A DNA stretch of 5,041 nucleotides from Deltaproteobacteria bacterium (GTDB taxonomy: Bacteria; Desulfobacterota; Desulfobacteria; Desulfobacterales; SG8-13). The notes under the pieces are model-generated. The model ran no database searches, had not been told where the DNA came from, and saw only the letters and a list, made by a program, of their open reading frames with translations. The stretch lies in assembly GCA_030670715.1 (NCBI GenBank), contig DAOVBC010000209.1:1-5041 (forward strand), given 5' to 3'. Shown piece by piece: positions 1-5,041 of this stretch (position 1 is its first letter; every line of letters begins with the position of its first letter). A program made the translations under genes and the position numbers.

Positions 1-1
1 G

Positions 2-451
2 TGGCTGGCCAAGGCCGAACTTTTCAAGATTCCCCTGTTCGGCCGGGGGATGCGCGGATGCGGTTATATCAGCATTGATCGCTCCGATCGTGAAGCCGCT
101 ATTGAAAGTCTTAACACTGCGGCCCGTATAATCAAAAACGGAACTTCGGTGTTGATTTTCCCGGAAGGTACCCGAAGCATGGACGGGAAAATCAAATCGT
201 TTAAAAAAGGCGGGTTTGTTCTGACGGTGGATGCCGCTGTTCCGATTATACCCATGTTGATTCACGGGACCTGGTCGATCATGCCGAAAAAAAGGCTCCT
301 GATCACCCCCCGTCCTGTTACTCTGGAAATTCTACCGCCGGTTGACACTTCGGTTTACAGTCGAGAAACCAAAGATGATCTGATGGAAACCATCAAAAAA
401 GTAATGTGTGAAACTCTCGAAAAATTGGAAGGGGATCGGACGTGCAGCTAA
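2..451 (+). CDS. plsC: 1-acyl-sn-glycerol-3-phosphate acyltransferase, 3' part (5' end outside window)
   Basis: Transfers an acyl chain from acyl-ACP or acyl-CoA to the sn-2 position of lysophosphatidic acid, making phosphatidic acid for membrane phospholipids at the inner face of the cytoplasmic membrane. The frame is open from base 2, giving about 149 visible residues before the TAA at 449-451. Visible family blocks, in order, are the GYISIDR block (motif II) just after the internal ATG at 50, FPEGTRS (motif III, bases 158-178, binds the phosphate of the acceptor) and VPIIP (motif IV, bases 239-253). The catalytic HxxxxD motif must lie upstream of the window. The ATG at 50 is not the true start, because the 16 codons before it read as typical PlsC sequence (AELFKIPLFG). 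The 3' end overlaps the next gene by 10 bases. Other members of the LPLAT family with a related specificity cannot be excluded, but the motifs fit PlsC best. Confidence 0.88.
   Translation, partial: WLAKAELFKIPLFGRGMRGCGYISIDRSDREAAIESLNTAARIIKNGTSVLIFPEGTRSMDGKIKSFKKGGFVLTVDAAVPIIPMLIHGTWSIMPKKRLLITPRPVTLEILPPVDTSVYSRETKDDLMETIKKVMCETLEKLEGDRTCS
427..434 (+). promoter_or_regulatory. Shine-Dalgarno site of rnj inside plsC
   Basis: The purine run GGAAGGGG lies 7 bases before the GTG at 442 and 19 bases before the next in-frame ATG at 454. The spacing favours the GTG as the RNase J start. The site lies within the last codons of plsC, which fits translational coupling of the two genes. Confidence 0.6.
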
Positions 452-2094
452 AAATGATTCCGCTGGGCGGTCTGGGTGAGATCGGTCTTAACATGATGGT
501 GTTCGAATACGGCTCAATCATGTTTGTCGTGGATGCAGGTCTGATGTTCCCTGAAGATTATATGCTGGGCGTTGATTTTGTCATACCTGATATGGATTAT
601 ATCAAGAAAAACAGGTCCCAGGTTTCGGGTATCGTACTGACCCATGCCCATGAGGATCATATCGGCGCCCTGCCTTTTTTGCTGAAGGAGGTTGATGCAC
701 CGGTTTTCGGAACCCCTTTTACACTCGGTCTTGTCCGTCACAAGCTAAAAGAGTATGACCAGCTGTCATCCAACCGGCTGCATGAAATTAATCCGGGTGA
801 ACGACTCAAACTCGGCCCCTTTGAGCTTGAATTTATTCAGGTCGGCCACAGTGTGGTTGGCGGGGTCGGTATTGCGATAAACACGCCCCTCGGGCTGATC
901 GTGCACACGGGTGATTTTAAAATCAGTCATTCGCTTGGCAACGGGCAGGTTACGGACGTAAACAGGTTTGCCCGGTGCGGGGAGAAAGGGGTGCTGGCGC
1001 TGCTGTCGGATTCGACCAATGTCGAAAAAGAGGGTTACACCATATCTGCCGGGGAAATCAGCGAAAAACTATCCAGGATCACCGATAAAAGCAAGGGCCG
1101 CGTTATTATCGCACTTTTCGCTTCAAACATTACCCGCATTCAGCAGGTGGTGAACATTGCCCGAAAACGCGGGAAAAAAATAATAATTAACGGCCGCAGC
1201 ATTGAAGTTGCCGTGAATATCGCCAAGGAACTGGGATATATCGATATCCCGGCGGGAATTGAGATTGATATTGATCAAATCGATCAATATTCGGATGATG
1301 AGATTGTTATGGTTACCACCGGCAGTCAGGGAGAACCGATGTCGGCCCTGGCCCGTATGGCTGCCGGTACCCATAAGCGTATAAAAATCAAGGAAAACGA
1401 TACCGTTGTTCTTTCATCAAAGTTCATACCCGGCAACGAAAAATCGATCGCCAACATCATCAATAAACTTTATAAGAAGGGTGCCGACGTGATCTATGAA
1501 AAAATCTCAGAGATTCACGTGTCGGGTCATGGATTCCGGGAAGAACTGAAGTTGATGATCAACCTGACCCGCCCGAAATACTTCATTCCGGTTCACGGAG
1601 AATACCGGCACCTGACACTGCATGCGAAGCTGGCGCAGCAGGTCGGTATTGCACCGGACAGGGTGCTGCTTGCTGAAAATGGCCAGATCATTGAATTCGA
1701 TAAAAATGGCGGGAGCGTTAAAGATAAAGTTGCCACCGGACGTATACTGATTGATGGGAAAGGCGTCGGCGACGTCGGCCGGAGCGTTTTAAAAGAAAGG
1801 CGTATTCTTTCAGAGGAAGGTCTCGTTGTCGTTAACCTGGCGTTTGACGAAGAAACCGGTATCGTGGTGTACGGACCTGAAATTGATTCCCGCGGCTTTG
1901 TCTTTGAAACTGAAACCGGGCACCTTCTCGAAGATGCGCAATGCGTCGTTCTTGAGATTGTCGAGGATGTGGGTCCGGAAGTCCCCAACCGGATTAAGGT
2001 TATTCGTTCACGGCTGCAATCGGCGCTCAGACAATATTTTTATTTCACCATCGGGCGCAAGCCGGTGATATTGCCTTTTATTATGGAAGTATAA
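442..2094 (+). CDS. rnj: Ribonuclease J (metallo-beta-lactamase/beta-CASP RNase)
   Basis: A cytoplasmic zinc-dependent RNase with 5'-3' exonuclease and endonuclease activity in RNA maturation and decay. The 550-aa length is normal for the family. The N-terminal PLGGLGEIGLNMM is the family signature. Metallo-beta-lactamase ligands are visible: HAHEDH (68-73), His136, Asp158 in HTGDFK, and His385 in PVHGEYRH. SDSTN lies at 189-193. The beta-CASP domain (about 205-360) contains ALFASNITRIQQ and GSQGEP (294-299), followed by SGHG (361-364). The small C-terminal domain covers about 440-550. No catalytic residue is missing. The GTG start is chosen over ATG 454 because of the purine-rich site at 427-434; the choice changes only four residues. 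The start overlaps the plsC stop by 10 bases, so the two genes probably share a transcript. No clear intrinsic terminator follows the TAA; instead a nonamer repeat array begins 5 bases after it. Confidence 0.96.
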   Translation: MQLKMIPLGGLGEIGLNMMVFEYGSIMFVVDAGLMFPEDYMLGVDFVIPDMDYIKKNRSQVSGIVLTHAHEDHIGALPFLLKEVDAPVFGTPFTLGLVRHKLKEYDQLSSNRLHEINPGERLKLGPFELEFIQVGHSVVGGVGIAINTPLGLIVHTGDFKISHSLGNGQVTDVNRFARCGEKGVLALLSDSTNVEKEGYTISAGEISEKLSRITDKSKGRVIIALFASNITRIQQVVNIARKRGKKIIINGRSIEVAVNIAKELGYIDIPAGIEIDIDQIDQYSDDEIVMVTTGSQGEPMSALARMAAGTHKRIKIKENDTVVLSSKFIPGNEKSIANIINKLYKKGADVIYEKISEIHVSGHGFREELKLMINLTRPKYFIPVHGEYRHLTLHAKLAQQVGIAPDRVLLAENGQIIEFDKNGGSVKDKVATGRILIDGKGVGDVGRSVLKERRILSEEGLVVVNLAFDEETGIVVYGPEIDSRGFVFETETGHLLEDAQCVVLEIVEDVGPEVPNRIKVIRSRLQSALRQYFYFTIGRKPVILPFIMEV

Positions 2095-2098
2095 AAAT

Positions 2099-2357
2099 CG
2101 TTGAGTCGGTTTGGCCGGTTGAGTCCGTTGAGACCGTTAAGAAAGTATGCCAGCCCACCGGTTAGTATTTTTCGACAATACTTTAATACTCGACAATGTG
2201 CTGCTAAAGTTTTACAGTGAATTGATTTGTGCCGGACCGACTGTCTTTCTGCTCTACACGCAAAAAATTTAGGGATTTAAGGACTGATAAATATTTTCAT
2301 AGATCTGAAACGCATTCGGCCTTGTAAACGGACTTAACCGGCCTAACCGACTCAACG
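2099..2357. repeat. Long interrupted inverted repeat (31-bp arms, 197-bp spacer)
   Basis: Bases 2099-2129 are the reverse complement of 2327-2357 with 29 of 31 positions matching. One exception (2121) would be a G-U pair in RNA, and the other (2112) is a T-T mismatch. The arms match in the unit-specific variants (the GGCC unit followed by a TCC unit), not only in the repeat consensus. The arrangement could form a cruciform in DNA or a long-range stem in a transcript running from rnj toward ftsK. It could be the remnant of an inverted duplication. No transposase gene or target-site duplication was seen. Confidence 0.8.
2100..2144 (+). repeat. Nonamer tandem array A (5 units, GTTGAGTCG type)
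   Basis: Five consecutive 9-bp units at 2100, 2109, 2118, 2127 and 2136 read GTTGAGTCG, GTTTGGCCG, GTTGAGTCC, GTTGAGACC and GTTAAGAAA. The 9-bp phase is kept without indels, and the last unit is degenerate. The array begins 5 bases after the rnj stop codon, so it would form the 3' end of the rnj transcript. It is the left arm of an inverted pair with the array at 2331-2366. Confidence 0.85.
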
Positions 2358-2366
2358 GACTCAACC
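2331..2366 (-). repeat. Nonamer tandem array B (4 units, inverted orientation)
   Basis: Four 9-bp units at 2331, 2340, 2349 and 2358 read GACTTAACC, GGCCTAACC, GACTCAACG and GACTCAACC on the plus strand. On the minus strand they are the GTTGAGTC type found in the array at 2100-2144. Phase is exact. Degenerate units may continue on either side (2322-2330 and 2367-2375). Confidence 0.82.
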
Positions 2367-2429
2367 GGTGAACCAGCGGCACACTGCCTGAACATTAACA
2401 TCTGAGCATTACATTTTCACACCACCAGA

Positions 2430-2439
2430 GGTTTAAACC
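2430..2439. repeat. Perfect 10-bp palindrome GGTTTAAACC before ftsK
   Basis: GGTTTAAACC ends 6 bases before the ftsK ATG and overlaps the only Shine-Dalgarno-like stretch (AGAGG, 2427-2431), which is 14 bases from the ATG, longer than ideal. The palindrome could be a small operator or chance; a single short palindrome is weak evidence. Confidence 0.35.
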
Positions 2440-2445
2440 CTATCC

Positions 2446-4590
2446 ATGCGCAAAGAAATCGTCGGCATATTATTGTTTTTTCTTGTTATTTTTACCTTGA
2501 TCAGCCTTCTGTCATTCAGTCCTGCTGATCCATCCATCCACAATGCCAGGGCTGTCGGCTCGATTCATAATTTCTTCGGTATACTGGGTGCCCACCTGTC
2601 CGGCTTGCTCATCGGCTTGTTTGGCATCGGTGCCTTCTGGATTCCGGTACTGCTTCTTCTGTCGAGCATTCAAATTCTTGGGGGGCAATCACGCAAAGCG
2701 ATTGCCGCCACCGCCGTAGGGGGCCTGCTGCTTGTTATCACGACGGGGAGTCTGCTTGCGCTGCAGAAACATCATTATATACTATTCGACAGCAGTTTTT
2801 CGGCCGGCGGCATCATCGGAGTTCCGTTAAAGTCATTTCTGGTTGTCTATTCAAATCCCACCGGCGCAGTGATTATTCTGGTTCTCATCTGGCTGATCGG
2901 CTTCATCATGGCCACCGGGTTTTCTCTGTTTTCTTTTTTGAAACGCAGCTGGACATTTGTCCTTAACAGCGTCGACCGGCTTACGACCATATATCTGAAA
3001 TACAAGGAGAGAAGGCAAAAGACCAAAAAGCGTTCAATGATGATGAAAGAAAAACCGGTCAAAAAGGAAAAGCCGGTTAAAATCAAGTCCACCGGTAAAC
3101 CGCCGATAAAACCCGCACCGAGGCCCAAACAGGAAGTATTCGAGTTTATGCGTTCCAAATTCGGGTTCCAGCTTCCGTCGGTTAACTTTCTTGAAGATCC
3201 GGAGGGCCGACCGGTATCGGCGGATGACGAAAATTTGAGAATGCAGTCCAAGCTGCTGGAAAAGAAACTGGAGGACTTCGGGGTGAGGGGAAAGGTCGTT
3301 GCCGTGTCCCCGGGCCCGGTTGTTACCACCTTTGAATATGAACCCGCTTCCGGTGTTAAAATCAACAAGATTTTGAATCTGACCGATGACCTGGCCCTTG
3401 CGCTTCGGGCAACCAGCATTCGGATCGTGGCACCGATTCCGGGAAAAGCGGTGATCGGGATCGAGGTCCCCAATGCGGTGCGGGAGATGGTCAGATTTAA
3501 GGAGGTCGTGGTTTCCGGTCGTTTCGAAAAATCAAAATCGAAACTGACCATCTGCCTGGGCAAGGACATTGTGGGCAATTCTGTCGTGGCGGAGCTGGAC
3601 AAAATGCCGCATTTGTTGATTGCCGGTGCCACCGGTGCCGGTAAAAGCGTGGCACTAAATACCATGATATGCAGCCTGCTGTACAAGTCGAATCCCGATG
3701 AAGTCAAGCTCATCATGGTCGACCCTAAACGGATTGAGCTGTCAAATTATGACGGAATTCCGCATCTGATCACTCCGGTGGTGACAAATGTCAAAAAAGC
3801 AACCAATGCCCTGTTCTGGGCCGTGCGGGAGATGGAACAAAGGTATGAACTGCTTTCTGAAAAAAGCGCCCGGAACATCACCCAGTACAACCGTAAAATC
3901 GATCAGGAAAGTAAAAAGACAGAAGACAACGGCCACGACAAACTGCCTTTTATTGTTATCGTTATCGACGAACTGGCTGATTTAATGATGGCCGCCTCAC
4001 GGGATGTAGAGGTTGCACTGACGCGCCTGGCCCAGATGGCGAGAGCCGCAGGCATACATTTGATCATCGCCACCCAGAGGCCTTCCGTGGATGTGCTGAC
4101 CGGCATCATCAAAGCCAACTTCCCGACCCGACTTTCCTTCCAGGTTTCGTCCAAGACCGATTCCAGGACCATCATTGACACCAATGGGGCGGAGAACCTC
4201 CTGGGCAACGGTGACATGCTCTTTATGCCGCCGGGTGCGGCCAAACTGCAGCGTATCCACGGTGCATACATATCCGAGACCGAACTGACCCGGATTATAG
4301 AATTTTTAAAACGCCAGAAAAAGCCCGATTACGATGAGCAGGTTACGGCGGTCACCGCTGTTGAGGTCGCTGAGTCTGAAGAAGACTACGATGAAAAATA
4401 TGATGAAGCCGTAGCGCTGATAACCAAGACCCGCCAGGCATCGATTTCGATGATTCAGCGTCATCTGCGGATCGGGTATAACCGCGCGGCACGAATTATT
4501 GAAACGATGGAGAGAGAAGGGATTGTCGGGCCGGCGGACGGCAGCAAGCCGCGGGAGGTGTTAGTTAGTTCTTATGACAAGATGCCGTGA
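2446..4590 (+). CDS. ftsK: DNA translocase FtsK
   Basis: A membrane-anchored, hexameric ATP-driven DNA pump that moves the terminus region through the closing septum and activates XerCD recombination at dif. The 714-aa protein starts with hydrophobic segments at about 5-25, 49-75, 84-105 and 140-163, the usual four-helix anchor. A basic, Lys/Pro-rich linker follows (about 185-230, with KEKPVK twice). It is far shorter than the E. coli linker and resembles the compact SpoIIIE/FtsK form. The alpha domain covers about 235-340. The RecA-like beta motor carries Walker A GATGAGKS (394-401), MVDPKRIELS, Walker B IVIVIDEL (503-510) and ATQRPS (542-547). The C-terminal gamma winged helix (about 652-710) contains RIGYNRAARIIETMEREGIV, the conserved surface that reads polar KOPS sequences and contacts XerD. 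An in-frame TAA at 2434-2436 makes ATG 2446 the first possible start. The gene is intact and stands alone between two repeat-rich gaps. Confidence 0.97.
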   Translation: MRKEIVGILLFFLVIFTLISLLSFSPADPSIHNARAVGSIHNFFGILGAHLSGLLIGLFGIGAFWIPVLLLLSSIQILGGQSRKAIAATAVGGLLLVITTGSLLALQKHHYILFDSSFSAGGIIGVPLKSFLVVYSNPTGAVIILVLIWLIGFIMATGFSLFSFLKRSWTFVLNSVDRLTTIYLKYKERRQKTKKRSMMMKEKPVKKEKPVKIKSTGKPPIKPAPRPKQEVFEFMRSKFGFQLPSVNFLEDPEGRPVSADDENLRMQSKLLEKKLEDFGVRGKVVAVSPGPVVTTFEYEPASGVKINKILNLTDDLALALRATSIRIVAPIPGKAVIGIEVPNAVREMVRFKEVVVSGRFEKSKSKLTICLGKDIVGNSVVAELDKMPHLLIAGATGAGKSVALNTMICSLLYKSNPDEVKLIMVDPKRIELSNYDGIPHLITPVVTNVKKATNALFWAVREMEQRYELLSEKSARNITQYNRKIDQESKKTEDNGHDKLPFIVIVIDELADLMMAASRDVEVALTRLAQMARAAGIHLIIATQRPSVDVLTGIIKANFPTRLSFQVSSKTDSRTIIDTNGAENLLGNGDMLFMPPGAAKLQRIHGAYISETELTRIIEFLKRQKKPDYDEQVTAVTAVEVAESEEDYDEKYDEAVALITKTRQASISMIQRHLRIGYNRAARIIETMEREGIVGPADGSKPREVLVSSYDKMP

Positions 4591-4598
4591 GGAATTAG

Positions 4599-4612
4599 GG
4601 TTCAAGGTTCAA
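4599..4612 (+). repeat. Two tandem GGTTCAA heptads
   Basis: GGTTCAA occurs at 4599-4605 and 4606-4612, starting 8 bases after the ftsK stop codon. The unit resembles the reverse complement of the 7-bp units at 4780-4814 (GRGTT core), so it may be the opposite-facing partner of that array. Two units alone could be chance. Confidence 0.5.
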
Positions 4613-4620
4613 AGGGCAAA

Positions 4621-4657
4621 TGCCTAAAATGCCTAAATTGCACTAAAATGCCTAAAA
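4621..4657 (+). repeat. TGCCTAAAA-type tandem repeat (4 units)
   Basis: Units start at 4621, 4630, 4639 and 4649: TGCCTAAAA, TGCCTAAAT, TGCACTAAAA and TGCCTAAAA. The third carries one extra A, which breaks an otherwise exact 9-bp phase. The unit is unrelated in sequence to the GTTGAG nonamers that follow but has nearly the same period. Confidence 0.75.
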
Positions 4658-4665
4658 TGAAAAAC

Positions 4666-4764
4666 GGTTGAGTCGGTTGTGTCAGTTGAGTCGGTTGGGC
4701 CGGTTGTGTCAGTTGAGTCAGTTTGGTCGGTTGAGCCGGTTGAGTCGGTTGAGTCAGTTTTATC
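4666..4764 (+). repeat. Nonamer tandem array C (11 units, RGTTGAGTC)
   Basis: Eleven 9-bp units, 99 bp, run without a single indel. Most read GGTTGAGTC, GGTTGTGTC or AGTTGAGTC. Variant units include GGTTGGGCC (4693), AGTTTGGTC (4720) and AGTTTTATC (4756). Units 2-3 and 5-6 are identical 18-bp blocks spaced 27 bp apart, so part of the array has a higher-order three-unit period. It belongs to the same family as the array after rnj and faces the same way. Confidence 0.92.
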
Positions 4765-4779
4765 GGTTATGAAGAACCT

Positions 4780-4814
4780 AACTCGCAACTCGAAACTCGT
4801 AACCCGAAACCCAA
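4780..4814 (-). repeat. Heptad tandem array (5 units, AACTCGN)
   Basis: Five 7-bp units at 4780, 4787, 4794, 4801 and 4808 read AACTCGC, AACTCGA, AACTCGT, AACCCGA and AACCCAA. Phase is exact and divergence grows toward the right. The array sits between the two inverted nonamer arrays. Orientation is given as minus because its reverse complement (GAGTT core) resembles the GTTGAG-type units read on the plus strand. Confidence 0.8.
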
Positions 4815-4824
4815 CAAACCTTTA

Positions 4825-4872
4825 GCCCGTTAAATTTTTCGAAGAAAAGGAGCGAAGCGAATTTAACTGGGC
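4825..4872. repeat. Imperfect palindrome / hairpin between nonamer arrays
   Basis: GCCCGTTAAATT (4825-4836) pairs with AATTTAACTGGGC (4860-4872) with one bulged base, leaving a 23-base loop rich in GAAG and GCGAAGCG. The right arm ends 1 base before the inverted nonamer array. There is no T-run after it on the plus strand, so it is not a standard terminator. It looks like the core of a small repetitive extragenic or MITE-like element, but no element ends can be defined. Confidence 0.65.
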
Positions 4873-4873
4873 C

Positions 4874-4963
4874 AACAAACACAACGAACTCAACGAACTC
4901 AACGAACTCAATGAACTCAAGAAACCCAATAAACTCGACAAACCCAACAAACAAGGCAAACCG
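4874..4963 (-). repeat. Nonamer tandem array D (10 units, AACGAACTC; inverted orientation)
   Basis: Ten 9-bp units, 90 bp, run without indels. The first core units are exact copies of AACGAACTC (4883, 4892, 4901), and later ones drift (AATGAACTC, AAGAAACCC, AATAAACTC, GACAAACCC, AACAAACAA, GGCAAACCG). On the minus strand the unit is GTTGAGTTC, which differs from the GTTGAGTCG type at two bases. It is thus the inverted partner of the array at 4666-4764, though the arms pair less well than those between rnj and ftsK. Confidence 0.9.
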
Positions 4964-4987
4964 CAAAGTTCTTCATCCCAGTCATAT

Positions 4988-5041
4988 ATGCTACCGGAAC
5001 TACATCTATTAAAACGAATTAAGGGTTTCCTCGACGAAGAG
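4988..5041 (+). CDS. Possible 5' end of an unidentified gene (truncated by window)
   Basis: From ATG 4988 the frame stays open for 18 codons to the window end, reading MLPELHLLKRIKGFLDEE, an ordinary-looking amphipathic protein start. There is no clear Shine-Dalgarno site before it. The same frame is open upstream back to a TAG at 4823-4825, through the nonamer array, but has no other ATG and no GTG/TTG candidate that I noticed. The FLDEE stretch faintly recalls the N-terminus of quinolinate phosphoribosyltransferase (NadC family), but 18 residues are far too few to name it. It does not look like the signal peptide expected of LolA, which I recall as a frequent ftsK neighbour. Confidence 0.4.
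   Translation, partial: MLPELHLLKRIKGFLDEE

Larger units (their letters stand above)
2095..2445. other. Intergenic region between rnj and ftsK with paired repeat arrays
   Basis: This 351-bp gap holds a plus nonamer array (2100-2144), a non-repetitive middle, an inverted nonamer array (2331-2366) and the ftsK leader. The middle contains a 6-bp stem (2164-2169 with 2177-2182, loop of 7) and the 8-bp direct repeat TCGACAAT at 2172-2179 and 2190-2197, exactly 18 bp apart. It also holds a 41-codon ATG frame (2147-2272) with no proper ribosome binding site, which I do not call as a gene. I see no convincing sigma-70 promoter and no GC stem with a T-run. A promoter for ftsK is expected somewhere here but cannot be placed. 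Confidence 0.6.
4591..4987. other. Intergenic repeat island downstream of ftsK
   Basis: About 400 bp without a convincing gene, made almost wholly of short-period repeats. In order these are 7-bp GGTTCAA units, TGCCTAAAA-type units, 11 nonamers in plus orientation, 7-bp AACTCGN units, a palindromic hairpin and 10 nonamers in inverted orientation. No intrinsic terminator with a T-run follows the ftsK TGA. The minus-strand 62-codon frame at 4778-4966 (rich in Phe, Val and Glu) is a by-product of the 9-bp period and is not called as a gene. Confidence 0.75.

Noticed and set aside
1593..1988. 131-codon open frame on the minus strand
   Set aside because: It lies inside rnj, is Ser/Thr/Pro-rich shadow sequence and has no motif.
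2264..2304. Sigma-70 promoter for ftsK (TTTAAG 2276-2281, CATAGA 2299-2304, 17-bp spacing)
   Set aside because: Both hexamers match the consensus at only about half the positions in AT-rich DNA; too weak to call.
2099..2357. Insertion sequence with terminal inverted repeats
   Set aside because: There is no transposase frame in the 197-bp spacer, no flanking target duplication was found, and the arms are tandem nonamers, not unique termini.
2847..3716. 289-codon open frame on the minus strand
   Set aside because: It is antisense to the well-conserved FtsK frame, is Ser/Thr-rich with no recognisable domain, and has the look of a shadow of ftsK codon usage.
4591..4665. Rho-independent terminator after ftsK
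   Set aside because: No GC-rich stem followed by a T-run is present; the TAAAAT stretches come from the TGCCTAAAA repeat.
4825..4872. Intrinsic terminator
   Set aside because: The stem is AT-rich at its apex with a 23-base loop and no T-run on either exit in the right place; better described as a palindromic repeat.
4666..4963. CRISPR array
   Set aside because: Units are 9 bp with no spacers and are directly abutting; there are no 25-40 bp repeats and no cas genes.
2100..4963. Nonamers as KOPS-like sites read by the neighbouring FtsK
   Set aside because: The unit GTTGAGTCG does not resemble the G-rich E. coli KOPS (GGGNAGGG), and paired inverted arrays would give no net polarity. Proximity to ftsK alone is not evidence.
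4778..4966. 62-codon minus-strand frame with FVEF repeats
   Set aside because: The repetitive protein comes directly from the 9-bp and 7-bp DNA periods; there is no ribosome site and no globular or membrane domain logic.

Overview
The window looks like ordinary chromosomal core sequence from a Gram-negative bacterium, most likely a deltaproteobacterium of the Desulfobacterota (Desulfobacterales-like). This rests on the pairing of a typical bacterial RNase J with a short, four-helix FtsK, on moderate GC content judged by eye, and on intergenic DNA full of short-period repeats. It is an inference; no rRNA or other marker gene is present.

Layout, all genes on the plus strand. (1) 2-451: 3' part of a 1-acylglycerol-3-phosphate acyltransferase (PlsC), cut by the window edge. 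(2) 442-2094: ribonuclease J, starting at a GTG inside the last codons of plsC, so the two are probably co-transcribed and translationally coupled. (3) 2095-2445: a 351-bp gap holding a plus-oriented array of 9-bp units, about 190 bp of unassigned DNA, and an inverted array of the same units; together they form a 31-bp near-perfect inverted repeat. (4) 2446-4590: full-length DNA translocase FtsK (714 aa). (5) 4591-4987: a repeat island of about 400 bp with 7-bp, 8- to 10-bp and 9-bp tandem units, a palindromic hairpin, and a second inverted pair of 9-bp arrays. (6) 4988-5041: a possible 5' end of another gene, running off the window.

The genes serve phospholipid synthesis (PlsC), RNA processing and decay (RNase J) and chromosome segregation at division (FtsK). 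They are housekeeping functions and do not form a single pathway. No defence system, CRISPR array, tRNA, rRNA, insertion sequence with transposase, or novel protein system is visible.

The part worth a second look is non-coding. Both gaps flanking ftsK carry the same arrangement: a plus array of a GTTGAGTCG-like nonamer, a spacer, then the inverted form. The arrays keep exact 9-bp phase without indels and share a three-unit block with the same variant bases. This suggests a dispersed, structured repeat family, not independent slippage. Its function cannot be told from sequence alone.
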